A stretch of 49,861 bases of DNA from Rhizobium sp. BK376 (lineage in GTDB: Bacteria > Pseudomonadota > Alphaproteobacteria > Rhizobiales > Rhizobiaceae). The notes under the pieces are model-generated. The model was not told the DNA's origin. It did no database searches and saw only the letters and a list, made by a program, of their open reading frames with translations. The DNA lies in contig NZ_SLZG01000029.1 of assembly GCF_004341625.1 (NCBI RefSeq), positions 1 to 49,861 on the forward strand, given 5' to 3'. Both the position numbers and the translations under genes were made by a program. This document shows, in pieces, positions 17,295-26,451 of this stretch (its first letter is position 1; each line of letters begins with the position of its first letter).

Positions 17295-17431
17295 CGTTCA
17301 AGATCCCTTCTCAGGTCGAACACGGCCAAATCTGCCGGTCCTTTGGCCAGATATGCTGGCTGAACGAAATTGTGGCCAAGGTAGCAAAGATCTATTCTTT
17401 CTCAAGTCGAAAACGAAGAGGAAGGTAGATC

Positions 17432-18073
17432 ATGTATAAACTGTACTATTACCCCGAAAATGCAAACGCGGCACCGCATATGATTCTCGAAGAGATTGGG
17501 GAATCCTATGAATTGATGTTCGTCGATCGAGCAAAAAATGCGCAGAAATCGCCGGAATATCTGGAGATAAACCCGAATGGTCGCATTCCCGCTCTGGAAG
17601 ATGGCGATCTTATAGTCAACGAAGCCGCTGCCATCGTTCTTCATCTTATCGACACGCATCCGCAGGCCGGTCTTGCTCCTAAATTCGGAGCGCCTGATCG
17701 CGCCAAATTCTATCAGTGGCTCATTTTCCTGACCAACTCCCTGCAGGAAGAGCTGATGGTCTGGCAGTATCCGGAACGTGTCGGCGGTGACGATGCCGCT
17801 GCCATAGACGTTATCCGGCGCGGCGCCGAGGCGCGCGCGAGCAATTTCCTCGATGTGATCGAGGATCATCTCGGGGCAAACGGTCCGTATATTCTCGGTC
17901 GCACCTTCAGCGCGGTCGATTTCTACCTCGTGATGCTGGCGCGCTGGGCTCGCCCGATGGCCAAGCCGCCTCGTAGCCGTCCGCATGTCGCCAAGCTTCT
18001 CGACCGGATGACGGCGCTCCCCGCCGTGCGCCGTGCCTATGAGCGCGAAGGCGTTACCGACGAAATCTGCTGA
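17432..18073 (+). CDS. glutathione S-transferase family protein
   Basis: 213 residues, the usual GST length. An N-terminal thioredoxin-like domain (MYKLYYYPENANAAPHMILEEI, with LEINPNGRIPALEDGDLIVNEAAAIV) carries the cis-Pro of IPAL and a glutathione-contact segment in which the usual ES is replaced by NE. The C-terminal helical domain contains LGRTFSAVDFYLVMLARW, the conserved N-capping/Asp motif. The start is preceded by GAGGAAGG. It is 52 bp upstream of the ureohydrolase gene, and the two probably share a transcript. Glutathione conjugation or a reductive/isomerase role are both possible; the substrate is unknown. Confidence 0.85.
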   Translation: MYKLYYYPENANAAPHMILEEIGESYELMFVDRAKNAQKSPEYLEINPNGRIPALEDGDLIVNEAAAIVLHLIDTHPQAGLAPKFGAPDRAKFYQWLIFLTNSLQEELMVWQYPERVGGDDAAAIDVIRRGAEARASNFLDVIEDHLGANGPYILGRTFSAVDFYLVMLARWARPMAKPPRSRPHVAKLLDRMTALPAVRRAYEREGVTDEIC

Positions 18074-18125
18074 AGTTGGATTAATCCGCCGGTGGCCAAG
18101 GCCCCGCGCCGGAAAGGAAACTCTG

Positions 18126-19127
18126 ATGTCGAACACCCCGAAAAGCCGCAACACGCCTGATCGCATGGATCTCCCTTTCGTCGGTCTTGCCACTTTCGCC
18201 GGCCAGCCCGCCTGCGAGGATTGGGACAAGCTGGATGGCGCAGATGTCGCCATCCTCGGCATTCCGATCGACACGGCCTCAAGCTACCGTGTCGGCACGC
18301 GCTTCGGGCCTCGCTCCATCCGCGAAGTCTCGATGTTTCATGGCTTCGGCAAGGAAGGTGTTTTCGATTTCGAGGACGAGGTCACCTATCTCACGGCCGA
18401 GGAGGTGAAGATCGTCGACGCCGGCGACAGCGACGTGATCTATGCCGATACCAAACGCAGCCTTGCCAATGCCGAACAGGCCGTTCGCGCCTTGCTTGAC
18501 GCCAAGGTAATGCCCTACATCCTGGGTGGGGATCACGCCATCACAATGGCGACGGTCGCGGCCTATTCGAACGAGAAGCCGATTCATATTGTTCATCTAG
18601 ATGCCCATTTCGACTTCATCGACGAGCGCAATGGGATCAGCTGGGGTCATGGCAGCCCGATGCGCCGCGCGTCCGAAATGGCGCATGTGAAGGGCATCAC
18701 CACGCTCGGGCCACACAATATGGCCTCCGTCAGCAAGAAGGACTACGAGGCTGCGAAGGCCTACGGCACCAACATCGTACCGTTACGCAAATTCCGCTCG
18801 ATTGGCGCAAAGGCCGCCTTGGCTCACATCCCGGATGGTGAACGCGTCTATGTCTCGATCGACATCGACAGCTTCGATCCGTCGATCGCGCCGGGTACCG
18901 CAACGATCAGTCACGGCGGCTTCACCTATTACGAGGCCAAGGACCTGCTTCGGGAGGTTGCCACGCGCTTCGATGTCGTCGGCGTCGATTTTGTCGAGGT
19001 GTCGCCGCCCTATGATCCCTCAGGCGTCACCGCGCTGCTTGCAGCCCGCACGAGCCTGGATTTCATCGGTTCGATCTTCCACGAACGCGCCAAGCGCAGG
19101 GCCGGTCAGCCGACCAGCTTGAAATAG
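18126..19127 (+). CDS. arginase-family ureohydrolase (agmatinase / guanidino-acid hydrolase type)
   Basis: A 333-residue dinuclear-manganese hydrolase that removes urea from a guanidino compound. All metal-ligand motifs are present: GGDHAIT (His about 137), HLDAHFDF (Asp 159, His 161, Asp 163) and SIDIDSFDPS (Asp 246, Asp 248, with Asp 251). The length and the early ILGIPIDTASSYRVGTRFGP segment are closer to agmatinase or guanidinobutyrase than to arginase. ATG 18126 is preceded by GGAAAGGAAA; a longer frame to 18033 overlaps the GST gene and is not needed. The 3' end overlaps the convergent 45-residue membrane-protein gene by 22 bp. The precise substrate (agmatine, guanidinobutyrate or other) cannot be assigned. 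Confidence 0.88.
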   Translation: MSNTPKSRNTPDRMDLPFVGLATFAGQPACEDWDKLDGADVAILGIPIDTASSYRVGTRFGPRSIREVSMFHGFGKEGVFDFEDEVTYLTAEEVKIVDAGDSDVIYADTKRSLANAEQAVRALLDAKVMPYILGGDHAITMATVAAYSNEKPIHIVHLDAHFDFIDERNGISWGHGSPMRRASEMAHVKGITTLGPHNMASVSKKDYEAAKAYGTNIVPLRKFRSIGAKAALAHIPDGERVYVSIDIDSFDPSIAPGTATISHGGFTYYEAKDLLREVATRFDVVGVDFVEVSPPYDPSGVTALLAARTSLDFIGSIFHERAKRRAGQPTSLK

Positions 19128-19243
19128 AGCCACGCGAGGGCAAAAACGGCAATGACTGTCACGATGATGATCATCTTGCGCATCAGCGGGCGCTGCTTCC
19201 TCGGCGGCTTTCGCTTCTGAAATTTGATGACGTTGTCGTTCAT
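19106..19243 (-). CDS. 45-residue single-pass membrane protein
   Basis: A small frame with a positively charged N-terminus (KFQKRKPPRKQRP, about residues 7-19) and one strongly hydrophobic segment (MIIIVTVIAVFALAWLYF, about 24-41), ending KLVG. The charge distribution predicts the N-terminus inside. ATG at 19243, with GGGGATC upstream as a weak ribosome-binding site. It overlaps the ureohydrolase gene end by 22 bp on the opposite strand and lies downstream of the siderophore-interacting-protein gene on the same strand. I do not recognise a named family; the layout is typical of conserved rhizobial small membrane proteins of unknown role. Confidence 0.6.
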   Translation of the reverse strand: MNDNVIKFQKRKPPRKQRPLMRKMIIIVTVIAVFALAWLYFKLVG

Positions 19244-19348
19244 CGATCTGATCCCCGGTCCTTCTCTGTCACAGACGAATAGCAGCAGAGGCAGAAATTA
19301 AAAAGGGACGAAGGGTTCCCGGCCGGCGCTTTCTCAGCGCTGGCATTT

Positions 19349-20403
19349 TTAGCTTGGGTCACGTTGCCAATAGGCGGCAATGCTGAAGCTGTTGCGGTCA
19401 TAGCCGCTTTCGTTGCGCATGAAATTGCGGATGGAGCGCGCTTCCGATTGTTCGCAGGCGGCCCAGACATAGCCGGGCGCATCGGCGCTACGGACGATCT
19501 GTCTGACGGCGTTCGCAAGGACCCCGTCGTGCCCGCCGGGCGGCCGTTCCGGTGAACCCATGTCACGGCATATTTCGCCCTGCAGGCGAGTTCCTGCTCC
19601 TCGGCCTGATCCTCGACCTCAACGAGTATCCGGAGATTGGCGGTTGAGGGGGCCGCGGCCATGATGCGGGCGATGGCGGGAAGCGCTGTTTCGTCGCCTG
19701 CAAGGAAGATGTCTTGCGCGTCGGGAGCGCCGCCACCGCCAGGCCCCATGAGCCCCACCCGGTCGCCTGCCCTGGCATTCAGGGCCCAGGATGCCCCGGG
19801 CACGTTGTCGCCTTCATGGATGACGAAATCGATTTCGAGATGGCCGCGGACGAGATCGATGTTGCGGATCGTGTAGGCGCGAATGGTGAGCGCATCCTCG
19901 CCCTTCGGCCAGTGGATGCGGCCATCCGGTTCGGTATGAGGCCAGACCGGTTCGCGACCCGTCGGCGGGATGAGCAGGCGAACATGCAGGCCACCATCGC
20001 TGAAATGCTGCGCGTCATGTGTCGCGACGGTGACGCGGCGCATATGCGGCGTGATCATGCGCGCCCCGACGACCGCGACCTCGCGGAAGTCAGGGATGCG
20101 GGAGGCCTGCGGGCCATCCGCCCAGTGGAGTTCGAGAGGCTCCTCGTCGGCGGCACTATACAACTGCTCCGCCATCATGCTCCTGATGGTAAAGAGCATA
20201 GCTGCGGTCGGGCATCGGATGTCGACAAAGATCCGGCCGGACGAGATCGCCATGTTGATGGAGCCGATCGCCGTTTCCAGCTGGGCGCCGGTCGTCGATT
20301 TCGTCACCGTCACGTGGTCGCCGAGGCGGCCGCAGATATGGTCCAGCACGCGCTCGCAATTCGGATGGGTTGCGAAGCCGGATGCAGTAAATCCGATGGT
20401 CAT
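19349..20403 (-). pseudogene. siderophore-interacting protein (SIP/ViuB-like FAD reductase), frameshifted
   Basis: The N-terminal DUF2218-like domain (MTIGFTASGFATHPNCERVLDHI) is followed by a SIP flavoreductase domain with RAYTIRN (FAD binding), VIHEGDNVPGASWA and IFLAGDETALPAIARI. This enzyme type reduces the ferric siderophore in the cytoplasm. The frame is broken near 19532: after WVHRNGRPAG, the conserved ending YVWAACEQSEARSIRNFMRN...SIAAYWQRDP continues in the next frame to a stop at 19349. One extra G in the GGG run (19532-19534, minus strand) would restore it. Unrepaired, the frame runs on to 19240 with a nonsense tail. ATG 20403 overlaps the fhuB stop (ATGA). This is either a real loss-of-function mutation or a homopolymer sequencing error. 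Confidence 0.8.
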
Positions 20404-22400
20404 TGCGACGTCTCCTTGCGTGTGAGGTGCCAGATGAGGTACGGCCCGCCGATCAGTGCGGCAAACAGGCCGACCGGAATTTGGTAGGGGTAGATCGCCA
20501 CACGCGACAACCAGTCGGCGATAACAAGCAGGATGCCGCCGAGAAGCAGGCTGGCAGCCAGCTGATGCTGCGGGCGGTGAAAGCCGATGAGGCGCGCCAG
20601 ATGCGGCGCGATCAGTCCCGTCAGGCTGAGCGGCCCGATGAGGAATGACGGGATCGCGGTGAGCAGCGCGGCGAGAATAGCGAGCACGAGGCGGCTGCTT
20701 GTGACACCAAGCCCAACGGCGCCGGCGGCGGAGCCACCGAGCGGCAGGATGGAAAGCCAGCGGCTCAGGATGGGAAGCGGTGCGATCAACACCAGCGCGG
20801 CAACTGCTGCGGTCCAGGCCTCGTAACGGCCGACGCGATCGGTTGAGCCGGACATCCAGGTGAGCAGGATATAGCCGCGCATGTCGCCTCGGGAGAGTAC
20901 GATCGTGACTGTCGCCATCGATAGCGCCCCGATCGCGACGCCCGCCATCAGCAGCCGCTCCGGTCCGAAGCCGCTGCGGGCGCTGATCGCCAGGATTACG
21001 AGAATGGCGACAAGCGCCCCGAGCGCCATGGCGATCAGCATGATCGTCGGGGAAGGAAAGGCAAACAGAAACAGCGCGGCCGTCAATCCAACACCACCGC
21101 CTGAGCTGACGCCCAGGACCTCGGGGCTGGCGAGCGGATTACCCGTCAGTCGCTGCAGGAGGAAGCCCGCGGCCGCCAGCATCGCGCCGGCAGCGGCCGC
21201 AACCACCGTGCGGGGCAGGCGGAACGGCAGGAGGTCGGTCAGCGGCTGCCCCATGGCGATCTGCCACCCAGCCGACGTGCGGCCCACTGCAAGCGACAGG
21301 AGGAAGAGGGCAAATGCCGCGAGAAGCATGAGGACGAGGATTCGCCCCGGGGATCGCAAAGGTCTCCGCCGGTAGGGTGCAGATGGATTTTGCACAGCCA
21401 TCGCCGAATGCAATCGCGGCAATAAGAAGATCAACAGCGGACCGCCGAGCAGCGCTGTCGCAGCGCCGGCCGGGGCAAGATCGACAAAGCCGGGAGACAG
21501 CAGCTGAACGGCGCAATCTGTGAGCAGCAACAATCCAGCGCCGGTGACTGGCGCGGCGATCAGCAATTGCCCTGTGCGTCGCGCGCCGGCGAGCCGGGCA
21601 ATTGTCGGTGCCGCAAATCCGAGGAAGCCGATGATGCCGACTTCGGCGGTGACTGCGGCAGAAAGCCAGACGGCAAGCGCCAGGATCGCAAAGCGGGTAG
21701 AGTGCAGGGCAACACCCAGGCTCCTCGCGCCTCCGTCGTCGAGCCCCATGATAGCGAGTGGCCTCAGTAGCAGGCCGGCGGCAGCGAGCCCGATCGCAAG
21801 CTGCGGGGCGAGCGCGATGACGCCGCTCCAGCTCTGCTGGTTGAGGGCGCCGGCGCCCCAGATGTAGATCGACATGGCGTATTCGCCGCGCGCGAGGACA
21901 ATGGTTACGCTCAATGCGGCTGCGATGAGGGTCATCACCATGCCCGATAGGGCGACCGTGATCGGCTCGAGCCCGCGGCGCCAGCTCAATGCGATGACGA
22001 GCCCGAGAACGATCAGCCCACCGGCGAAGGCCACGAGTTCGCGCGAGAAACCGAGCAGAACAGGAAAGAAACCGATCGAAACCGTGAGCGCCAATTGCGC
22101 GCCTGCGGCAATGCCGAGTGTCGAGGCGTCGGCGATCGGATTGCGCAAGACCCGTTGTAGCAGCACGCCTGATAGGCCAATCGCGCCGCCGGCGATCAGC
22201 GCGATTGCCCCGCGGGGCAGAAGGCTGTCCCAGAGCAGAATGTTGTCGAGTGTCGCGATGTCAGTGCCGCCGCCGGGTAATTGCGGACGCAGGGCGATGG
22301 TAGCGCCGAGGGCAAGGACGCATAGCGTCAGAAGCGCAAGCCCTGCCGGTATCAGCGAAGATCCGGCGGGGACGCGGAGCCGGCTAACTGTTCCATCCAT
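20400..22400 (-). CDS. fhuB: FhuB-type double-length ferric-hydroxamate permease
   Basis: 666 residues, containing two tandem FecCD-type permease domains (about 1-330 and 345-666), which is the hallmark of FhuB as opposed to single-length FecC/BtuC. Each half has the family pattern RLPRTVVAAAAGAML.../LLPRGAIALIAGGAIGLSG near its start and a GxxxPTIARL/LIAPHLARL ATPase-contact loop near its end, with about ten hydrophobic segments. The first gene half overlaps fhuD by 17 bp and the end overlaps the SIP gene. It moves ferric-hydroxamate from periplasm to cytoplasm with FhuC and FhuD. Confidence 0.92.
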   Translation of the reverse strand: MDGTVSRLRVPAGSSLIPAGLALLTLCVLALGATIALRPQLPGGGTDIATLDNILLWDSLLPRGAIALIAGGAIGLSGVLLQRVLRNPIADASTLGIAAGAQLALTVSIGFFPVLLGFSRELVAFAGGLIVLGLVIALSWRRGLEPITVALSGMVMTLIAAALSVTIVLARGEYAMSIYIWGAGALNQQSWSGVIALAPQLAIGLAAAGLLLRPLAIMGLDDGGARSLGVALHSTRFAILALAVWLSAAVTAEVGIIGFLGFAAPTIARLAGARRTGQLLIAAPVTGAGLLLLTDCAVQLLSPGFVDLAPAGAATALLGGPLLIFLLPRLHSAMAVQNPSAPYRRRPLRSPGRILVLMLLAAFALFLLSLAVGRTSAGWQIAMGQPLTDLLPFRLPRTVVAAAAGAMLAAAGFLLQRLTGNPLASPEVLGVSSGGGVGLTAALFLFAFPSPTIMLIAMALGALVAILVILAISARSGFGPERLLMAGVAIGALSMATVTIVLSRGDMRGYILLTWMSGSTDRVGRYEAWTAAVAALVLIAPLPILSRWLSILPLGGSAAGAVGLGVTSSRLVLAILAALLTAIPSFLIGPLSLTGLIAPHLARLIGFHRPQHQLAASLLLGGILLVIADWLSRVAIYPYQIPVGLFAALIGGPYLIWHLTRKETSQ

Positions 22401-23277
22401 GGCTCAGCCCCTCCGCAAGCAGATCGGCAAAGCGCATTGCGGCCGGCAGCGCGCCATAGGGATTGATCGAGCCGAGCACCAGCACCCGTCCGTCACGAAC
22501 AGGCGGCAGAGCGTTCCAGAAGGCGCTTGCCTGCAGTTCGGCATAGGCATCGGCCGGATGCGGCGGAATGAGGACGATCCAGGCGTCAGTCATGCTCGCC
22601 AGCCGCTCGATGCCGACAGGCGCGGTTGCCGAATAGCTGGTGAGATCAGGCCACGCGTTGGTCAGCCCCGTGCGCGCAAACACTTCGCCAAACATGCTGT
22701 CGGAGCCGAAGGCCCGGAAATGACGCGCATCACCAAGATTGATCGGCAGGATCGGGCGGTGATCGCCTTTTGCGAACCGGCTCCGATAGACTGTCAGCTT
22801 ATCGCTGAGACCGTCGACCAATGCTCGGCCGGATGCAAGACCGAGCCTGTCGCCGATCGCCAGGGTCATCTGTTCCGCAAGCTCATAGGGGCTCTTGCCG
22901 GCAATGTAGATGCTGTGGCTCTCGACAGGCGCGATAAGGCGGATGCGATCATCTGCCCAGGCGTAAAAGCTCGAATTGAAGACCAGATCCAGCCTCGCAT
23001 CGCGCAGGGCCTCGAAATTCGGCGTGCCGCGCAGGCCGAGATCTGCAACGGATGAAGGGACGGCAGGCGTGACGGCGACATCGCGGAACTGCAGCAGTTC
23101 GGTGCCGGCAACGAGATTGGCACCGAGTGCCAGCAAAGTTTCGAGGATCGCCCAATCGAAGGTTGCAACGCGGAGATTGGCGTCGGCCGCTTTCGCCTCG
23201 AACGCACCGGATACCGCAAGCGTGGACGCCAGAGCCAGAAATCGCCGGCGGGAGAGGGGCCTGTCGATCAAAGACAT
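22384..23277 (-). CDS. fhuD: FhuD-type periplasmic ferric-hydroxamate binding protein
   Basis: 297 residues from ATG 23277, which overlaps the fhuC stop as TGATG; a GTG one codon earlier (23280) is also possible. A twin-arginine signal (LSRRRFLALAS, about residues 8-18) and a cleavage region ending AKA at about residue 30 indicate Tat export. The mature part has the class III binding-protein pattern: RVATFDWAILETLLALG, the NFEALRDARLDLVF strand-helix, and a C-terminal SINPYGALPAAMRFADLL. It delivers iron-loaded hydroxamate siderophore to FhuB. The gene overlap suggests tight translational coupling. Confidence 0.9.
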   Translation of the reverse strand: MSLIDRPLSRRRFLALASTLAVSGAFEAKAADANLRVATFDWAILETLLALGANLVAGTELLQFRDVAVTPAVPSSVADLGLRGTPNFEALRDARLDLVFNSSFYAWADDRIRLIAPVESHSIYIAGKSPYELAEQMTLAIGDRLGLASGRALVDGLSDKLTVYRSRFAKGDHRPILPINLGDARHFRAFGSDSMFGEVFARTGLTNAWPDLTSYSATAPVGIERLASMTDAWIVLIPPHPADAYAELQASAFWNALPPVRDGRVLVLGSINPYGALPAAMRFADLLAEGLSHGWNS

Positions 23278-24107
23278 CACAGCAGGTAGCTCACTGGCTC
23301 GTTGCGAACCGGATGCGGGAAGACGCCCATGCCGACGCCGAAGATCTCGCGAAGTTTGTCCGCGGTCATGATCGCATCCGGCTCTCCCTCGGCCGTGATC
23401 GTGCCGCGGTTCAGCGCGATGATGTGGTCGCAGTAGCGCGCCGCCAGGTTGACGTCGTGAAGAACGATGACGATCATCAGCCCGCGCTCCTGGCTCAGCG
23501 AATGGACAAGCGACAGAACCGAGGCCTGATGGGCGAGATCGAGTGCGGAGGTCGGCTCGTCCAGCAGCAGGCAGCGGGCATCCTGCGCCAGCATCATGGC
23601 GATCCAGGCGCGCTGCCGTTCGCCGCCCGACATGTTGGCGACGCTGCGATCGGCAAAATCGAGGAGTTCCGTGCGTTCGATCGCCTCGGCGACTGCCGCC
23701 TTGTCGGCGCTGCTGAAGCGGCCAAGCGTGCCGTGCCAGGGGAAGCGCCCCAGCGCCACCAGTTCGCGAACCGTCATCCCGTCTGTCGCCGGAGTGAACT
23801 GCGGCATATAGGCGATGTTTCTAGCAAATTCCCTGTTGGCCCAGGCGGCGAGCGGCTTGGAGTTGAGCGTAATGCTGCCCTCCGTCGGCACAATTTGCCG
23901 GGCAATGATCTTCAGAAGCGTGCTCTTGCCGGAGCCGTTCGGCCCGACCAGTCCGTATATCCTGCCAGCCTCGAGCTTGAGATCGATCCCGGAGAGGATG
24001 CGCTTCGTGCCGGCGAGATAGCCGATGCCGGTCAGTTCGATAAGATTGGAGGACACTGCTTCAGTCTGCCTTTGATTGCGGATGGGAGAGGCAGCGGCCT
24101 CTCCCAT
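23277..24107 (-). CDS. fhuC: FhuC-type ABC ATPase for iron-hydroxamate uptake
   Basis: 276 residues if started at ATG 24107. Walker A GPNGSGKST (about 55-63), Q-loop MPQF, signature MSGGERQR (159-166), Walker B LLLDEPTSALD (180-190) and switch His in VLHDVN are all intact. The TVRELVALGRFPWHG segment is typical of siderophore/heme/B12 importers. ATG 24107 lies inside the arm of a 13-bp hairpin, which makes it a poor start. GTG 24056 (VSSNLIELTG) would give 259 residues starting just before the first beta strand, as in relatives, and may be the real start. It powers FhuB. Confidence 0.9.
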   Translation of the reverse strand: MGEAAASPIRNQRQTEAVSSNLIELTGIGYLAGTKRILSGIDLKLEAGRIYGLVGPNGSGKSTLLKIIARQIVPTEGSITLNSKPLAAWANREFARNIAYMPQFTPATDGMTVRELVALGRFPWHGTLGRFSSADKAAVAEAIERTELLDFADRSVANMSGGERQRAWIAMMLAQDARCLLLDEPTSALDLAHQASVLSLVHSLSQERGLMIVIVLHDVNLAARYCDHIIALNRGTITAEGEPDAIMTADKLREIFGVGMGVFPHPVRNEPVSYLL

Positions 24108-24109
24108 CC
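24080..24109. terminator. strong stem-loop between TonB receptor gene and fhuC
   Basis: Arms at 24080-24092 (GGATGGGAGAGGC) and 24097-24109 (its exact complement) form a 13-bp perfect stem with a 4-base loop. No T-run follows on either strand. Its position after the receptor gene and before fhuC fits an attenuator or an mRNA-processing/stabilising hairpin that keeps receptor expression above transporter expression. Confidence 0.6.
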
Positions 24110-24150
24110 TTTGTCACAGTCGAAATTGAAAGTATACCTTTTTTCTCAAC

Positions 24151-26412
24151 TTACCATTTCGTGCTGAGCTTGAAGGTGATCATGCGCGCCTCGCCGTAGG
24201 CGCAATCGTTGGCGGTCTGGCAACCCGAGACATATTCCTTGTCGAAAATGTTCGAGACGTTGAGCGAAGCGCCCCAGCCCTTCTTCTCGTATTTGATGCC
24301 GGCATCGAAGAGAGTGGCGGAAGGAACGCGCAGCGTATTGGCCTGGTCCGCCCAGGACTTGCCCTGGTAGCGAACACCGCCGCCGACGCTCAGGCCTTCA
24401 AGCGGACCGTCGTTGACCGCATATTGCAGCCATAGCGAAGCGGTCGAGTTGGGCACGAGGTAGGGCGAGTTGCCGACGATGGACGAGTCCTGGTCCTCGG
24501 TCACCGTCAGATCCGTATAGGAATAGGAGCTGAGCATCTTCCAGTTGTCGTCGAGATTGACCTTGCCTTCCAACTCGACACCGCGCGAACGTACCTCTCC
24601 GAGCTGGCGTTGCAGGAAGGTGGCAGGGTCGGTCAGGGCGACGTTCTTGCGGTCGATCTGGAAGATCGAGGCGGTGAAGAGGCCGTCGATGAAGGTCGGC
24701 TCATACTTGATGCCGGCTTCATATTGCTGGCCCTTTTCAGGCACGAGCGGTGCGCCGCTTTCGGAGTTACCGACGAGCGGCAGGAAGAAGGTGCTGACGC
24801 TGACATAGGGCGTAACGCCGTTGCCGAAGTCGTAAGCAAGGCCCGCACGCCCGCTGGCGGCATGGTCGTTGTAGTCGTAACCGGAGACGCCGCTAAGCTT
24901 GGAATCCATGTCGGTGTTGACAAAGTCGTAGCGGCCGTTGAGGGTCACCAGCCATCCGTCGCCGAAGCGCATCTGATCCTGAGCGTAGATGCCGAGCTGC
25001 TGCTGGGTAATGACCTGGTTGAGATAGGGAACGTTTGGCGGCTGCGGCAGGCCGTAGACCGGATGCGTCGCGCTGATCGGGGTATCGGCAGCAGGCCATT
25101 GCGGAACGGCCTGGATTTCATCCAGCCGGTAGAGCGAATAGTCGGCCCCGACCATGAAGTTGTGGCTGACCGGGCCTGTATCGAAATCCGTCTGCAGGCG
25201 GTTGTCGGTCGACAGCGTATCGACTACCGAACGCTCGTAGAAGCCGATGCGGTTCATCAGGAAGTCGGGGTCGCTATAGGACGGGTCGAGAGGATCGCCG
25301 TTGGTATATCCGTTCAGATATGGCCCGTGCTCGCTCTTGTTCAGGTGGCCGTATCGCGTATCCGACGTAAAGGTCCAGCCATTGTCGAAATCGTGGCTAA
25401 AGGAATAGCCGTAGAGCTGCTGGTTGTATCTGAGCTTGTCGTCATCGGGCTCGCCATAGAAGGCCTTGCGGTCGATCTTGCCGAACGGCGCGGCGACAAC
25501 GGTGCCGACATAGGGGAAGAAGCCGTTGCCGCTGTGGATTTCGTCGAGACCGCTGACATAGCTATAGACGGTCAGCTTGGTGGAATCGTCCGGCGAGATC
25601 GTCAGCTGCGGCATGATGAAGCCGCGCAAATCGTGCGTGTAGTCGCTGTAAGTGTCACCTCCGGCGATCTTGCCGGTCAGGCGATAGCTATAGACGCCGT
25701 CGGCGCTGAGCTTGCCGGAAAAGTCGAAGCCGGCAAAGGCGTTGCCGATATTGTTGATGCCGATCTCGGTATAGTAGGAGGGCTCGTCCGTCGGCTGCTT
25801 GCGGACCATGTTGATCAGGCCGCCGGGGTTGGAACCGCCATAGGTGACGGAGGAGGGTCCCTTCAGAGCCTCGACGCGCTCGAGCGCGAAAGGGTCTATC
25901 TGGAAGCCACCGAAGGCGTAGCTGTGAAGCGTCAAGCCGTCGAGAAAGACGCCGTTCTGCGTTGCGTCGAAGCCGCGAATGTAGAACCAGTCGGTGTCGC
26001 CGTCGTCGCCGAAGGGCTGCGTGAAGACGCCCGGCGTATAGCGCAGGGTTTCGTCGACCTTGTTGGTGATGCCGCGGTCTTCCATTTCGTCACGGCCGAT
26101 GATGGAGACGGATTGCGGCAGGTCTTTCACGGCGATGTCCGCCTTCGATCCCGCCGTGGTCTTCTTGGCGACGTAGCCCCTGACCGGCGCCGTGCCGTCC
26201 TTTTCGACGGTGGCATCGGTTGTCTGGCCTGCCTTTCCGCCCTGGCTGCCCTGAACAATCAGCGGCTTCAATTGCGTCGGTTGCTCCTGCGCCATGACAG
26301 GTGCCGCGAAGATCAATGCGGCGATGGCCACGCCCGCTTCCAGAGCGATCCGTATCGATGCTCTACCGTTCCGATTCTGCATTTCCAAAGTCACCCCAAC
26401 GCTCGTCGCCAC
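24151..26412 (-). CDS. TonB-dependent siderophore receptor (ferrichrome/FhuA-like)
   Basis: A 753-residue outer-membrane receptor. A signal peptide ends at PVMA before QEQPTQLKPL; a plug domain follows with KDLPQSVSIIGRDEMEDRG, TLRYTPGVF, DWFYIRGFDA and RVEALKGPSSVTYGGSNPGG. A 22-strand barrel with many alternating aromatic strands ends in MITFKLSTKW (terminal Trp instead of the more usual Phe). The start is either GTG 26412 or ATG 26382 (MQNRNGRASIRIALEAG); the latter gives a standard signal peptide. An iron-responsive box lies 40 bp upstream. With fhuCDB downstream on the same strand it should import a ferric hydroxamate. The actual siderophore is unknown. Confidence 0.92.
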   Translation of the reverse strand: MATSVGVTLEMQNRNGRASIRIALEAGVAIAALIFAAPVMAQEQPTQLKPLIVQGSQGGKAGQTTDATVEKDGTAPVRGYVAKKTTAGSKADIAVKDLPQSVSIIGRDEMEDRGITNKVDETLRYTPGVFTQPFGDDGDTDWFYIRGFDATQNGVFLDGLTLHSYAFGGFQIDPFALERVEALKGPSSVTYGGSNPGGLINMVRKQPTDEPSYYTEIGINNIGNAFAGFDFSGKLSADGVYSYRLTGKIAGGDTYSDYTHDLRGFIMPQLTISPDDSTKLTVYSYVSGLDEIHSGNGFFPYVGTVVAAPFGKIDRKAFYGEPDDDKLRYNQQLYGYSFSHDFDNGWTFTSDTRYGHLNKSEHGPYLNGYTNGDPLDPSYSDPDFLMNRIGFYERSVVDTLSTDNRLQTDFDTGPVSHNFMVGADYSLYRLDEIQAVPQWPAADTPISATHPVYGLPQPPNVPYLNQVITQQQLGIYAQDQMRFGDGWLVTLNGRYDFVNTDMDSKLSGVSGYDYNDHAASGRAGLAYDFGNGVTPYVSVSTFFLPLVGNSESGAPLVPEKGQQYEAGIKYEPTFIDGLFTASIFQIDRKNVALTDPATFLQRQLGEVRSRGVELEGKVNLDDNWKMLSSYSYTDLTVTEDQDSSIVGNSPYLVPNSTASLWLQYAVNDGPLEGLSVGGGVRYQGKSWADQANTLRVPSATLFDAGIKYEKKGWGASLNVSNIFDKEYVSGCQTANDCAYGEARMITFKLSTKW

Positions 26413-26451
26413 GCTTCTCAGAGGAGCGCAGCGATCAGTAATTCAATAAGG

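Noticed and set aside
21874..23055. 393-codon plus-strand frame across fhuB and fhuD
   Set aside because: Shadow of two overlapping, well-recognised minus-strand genes.
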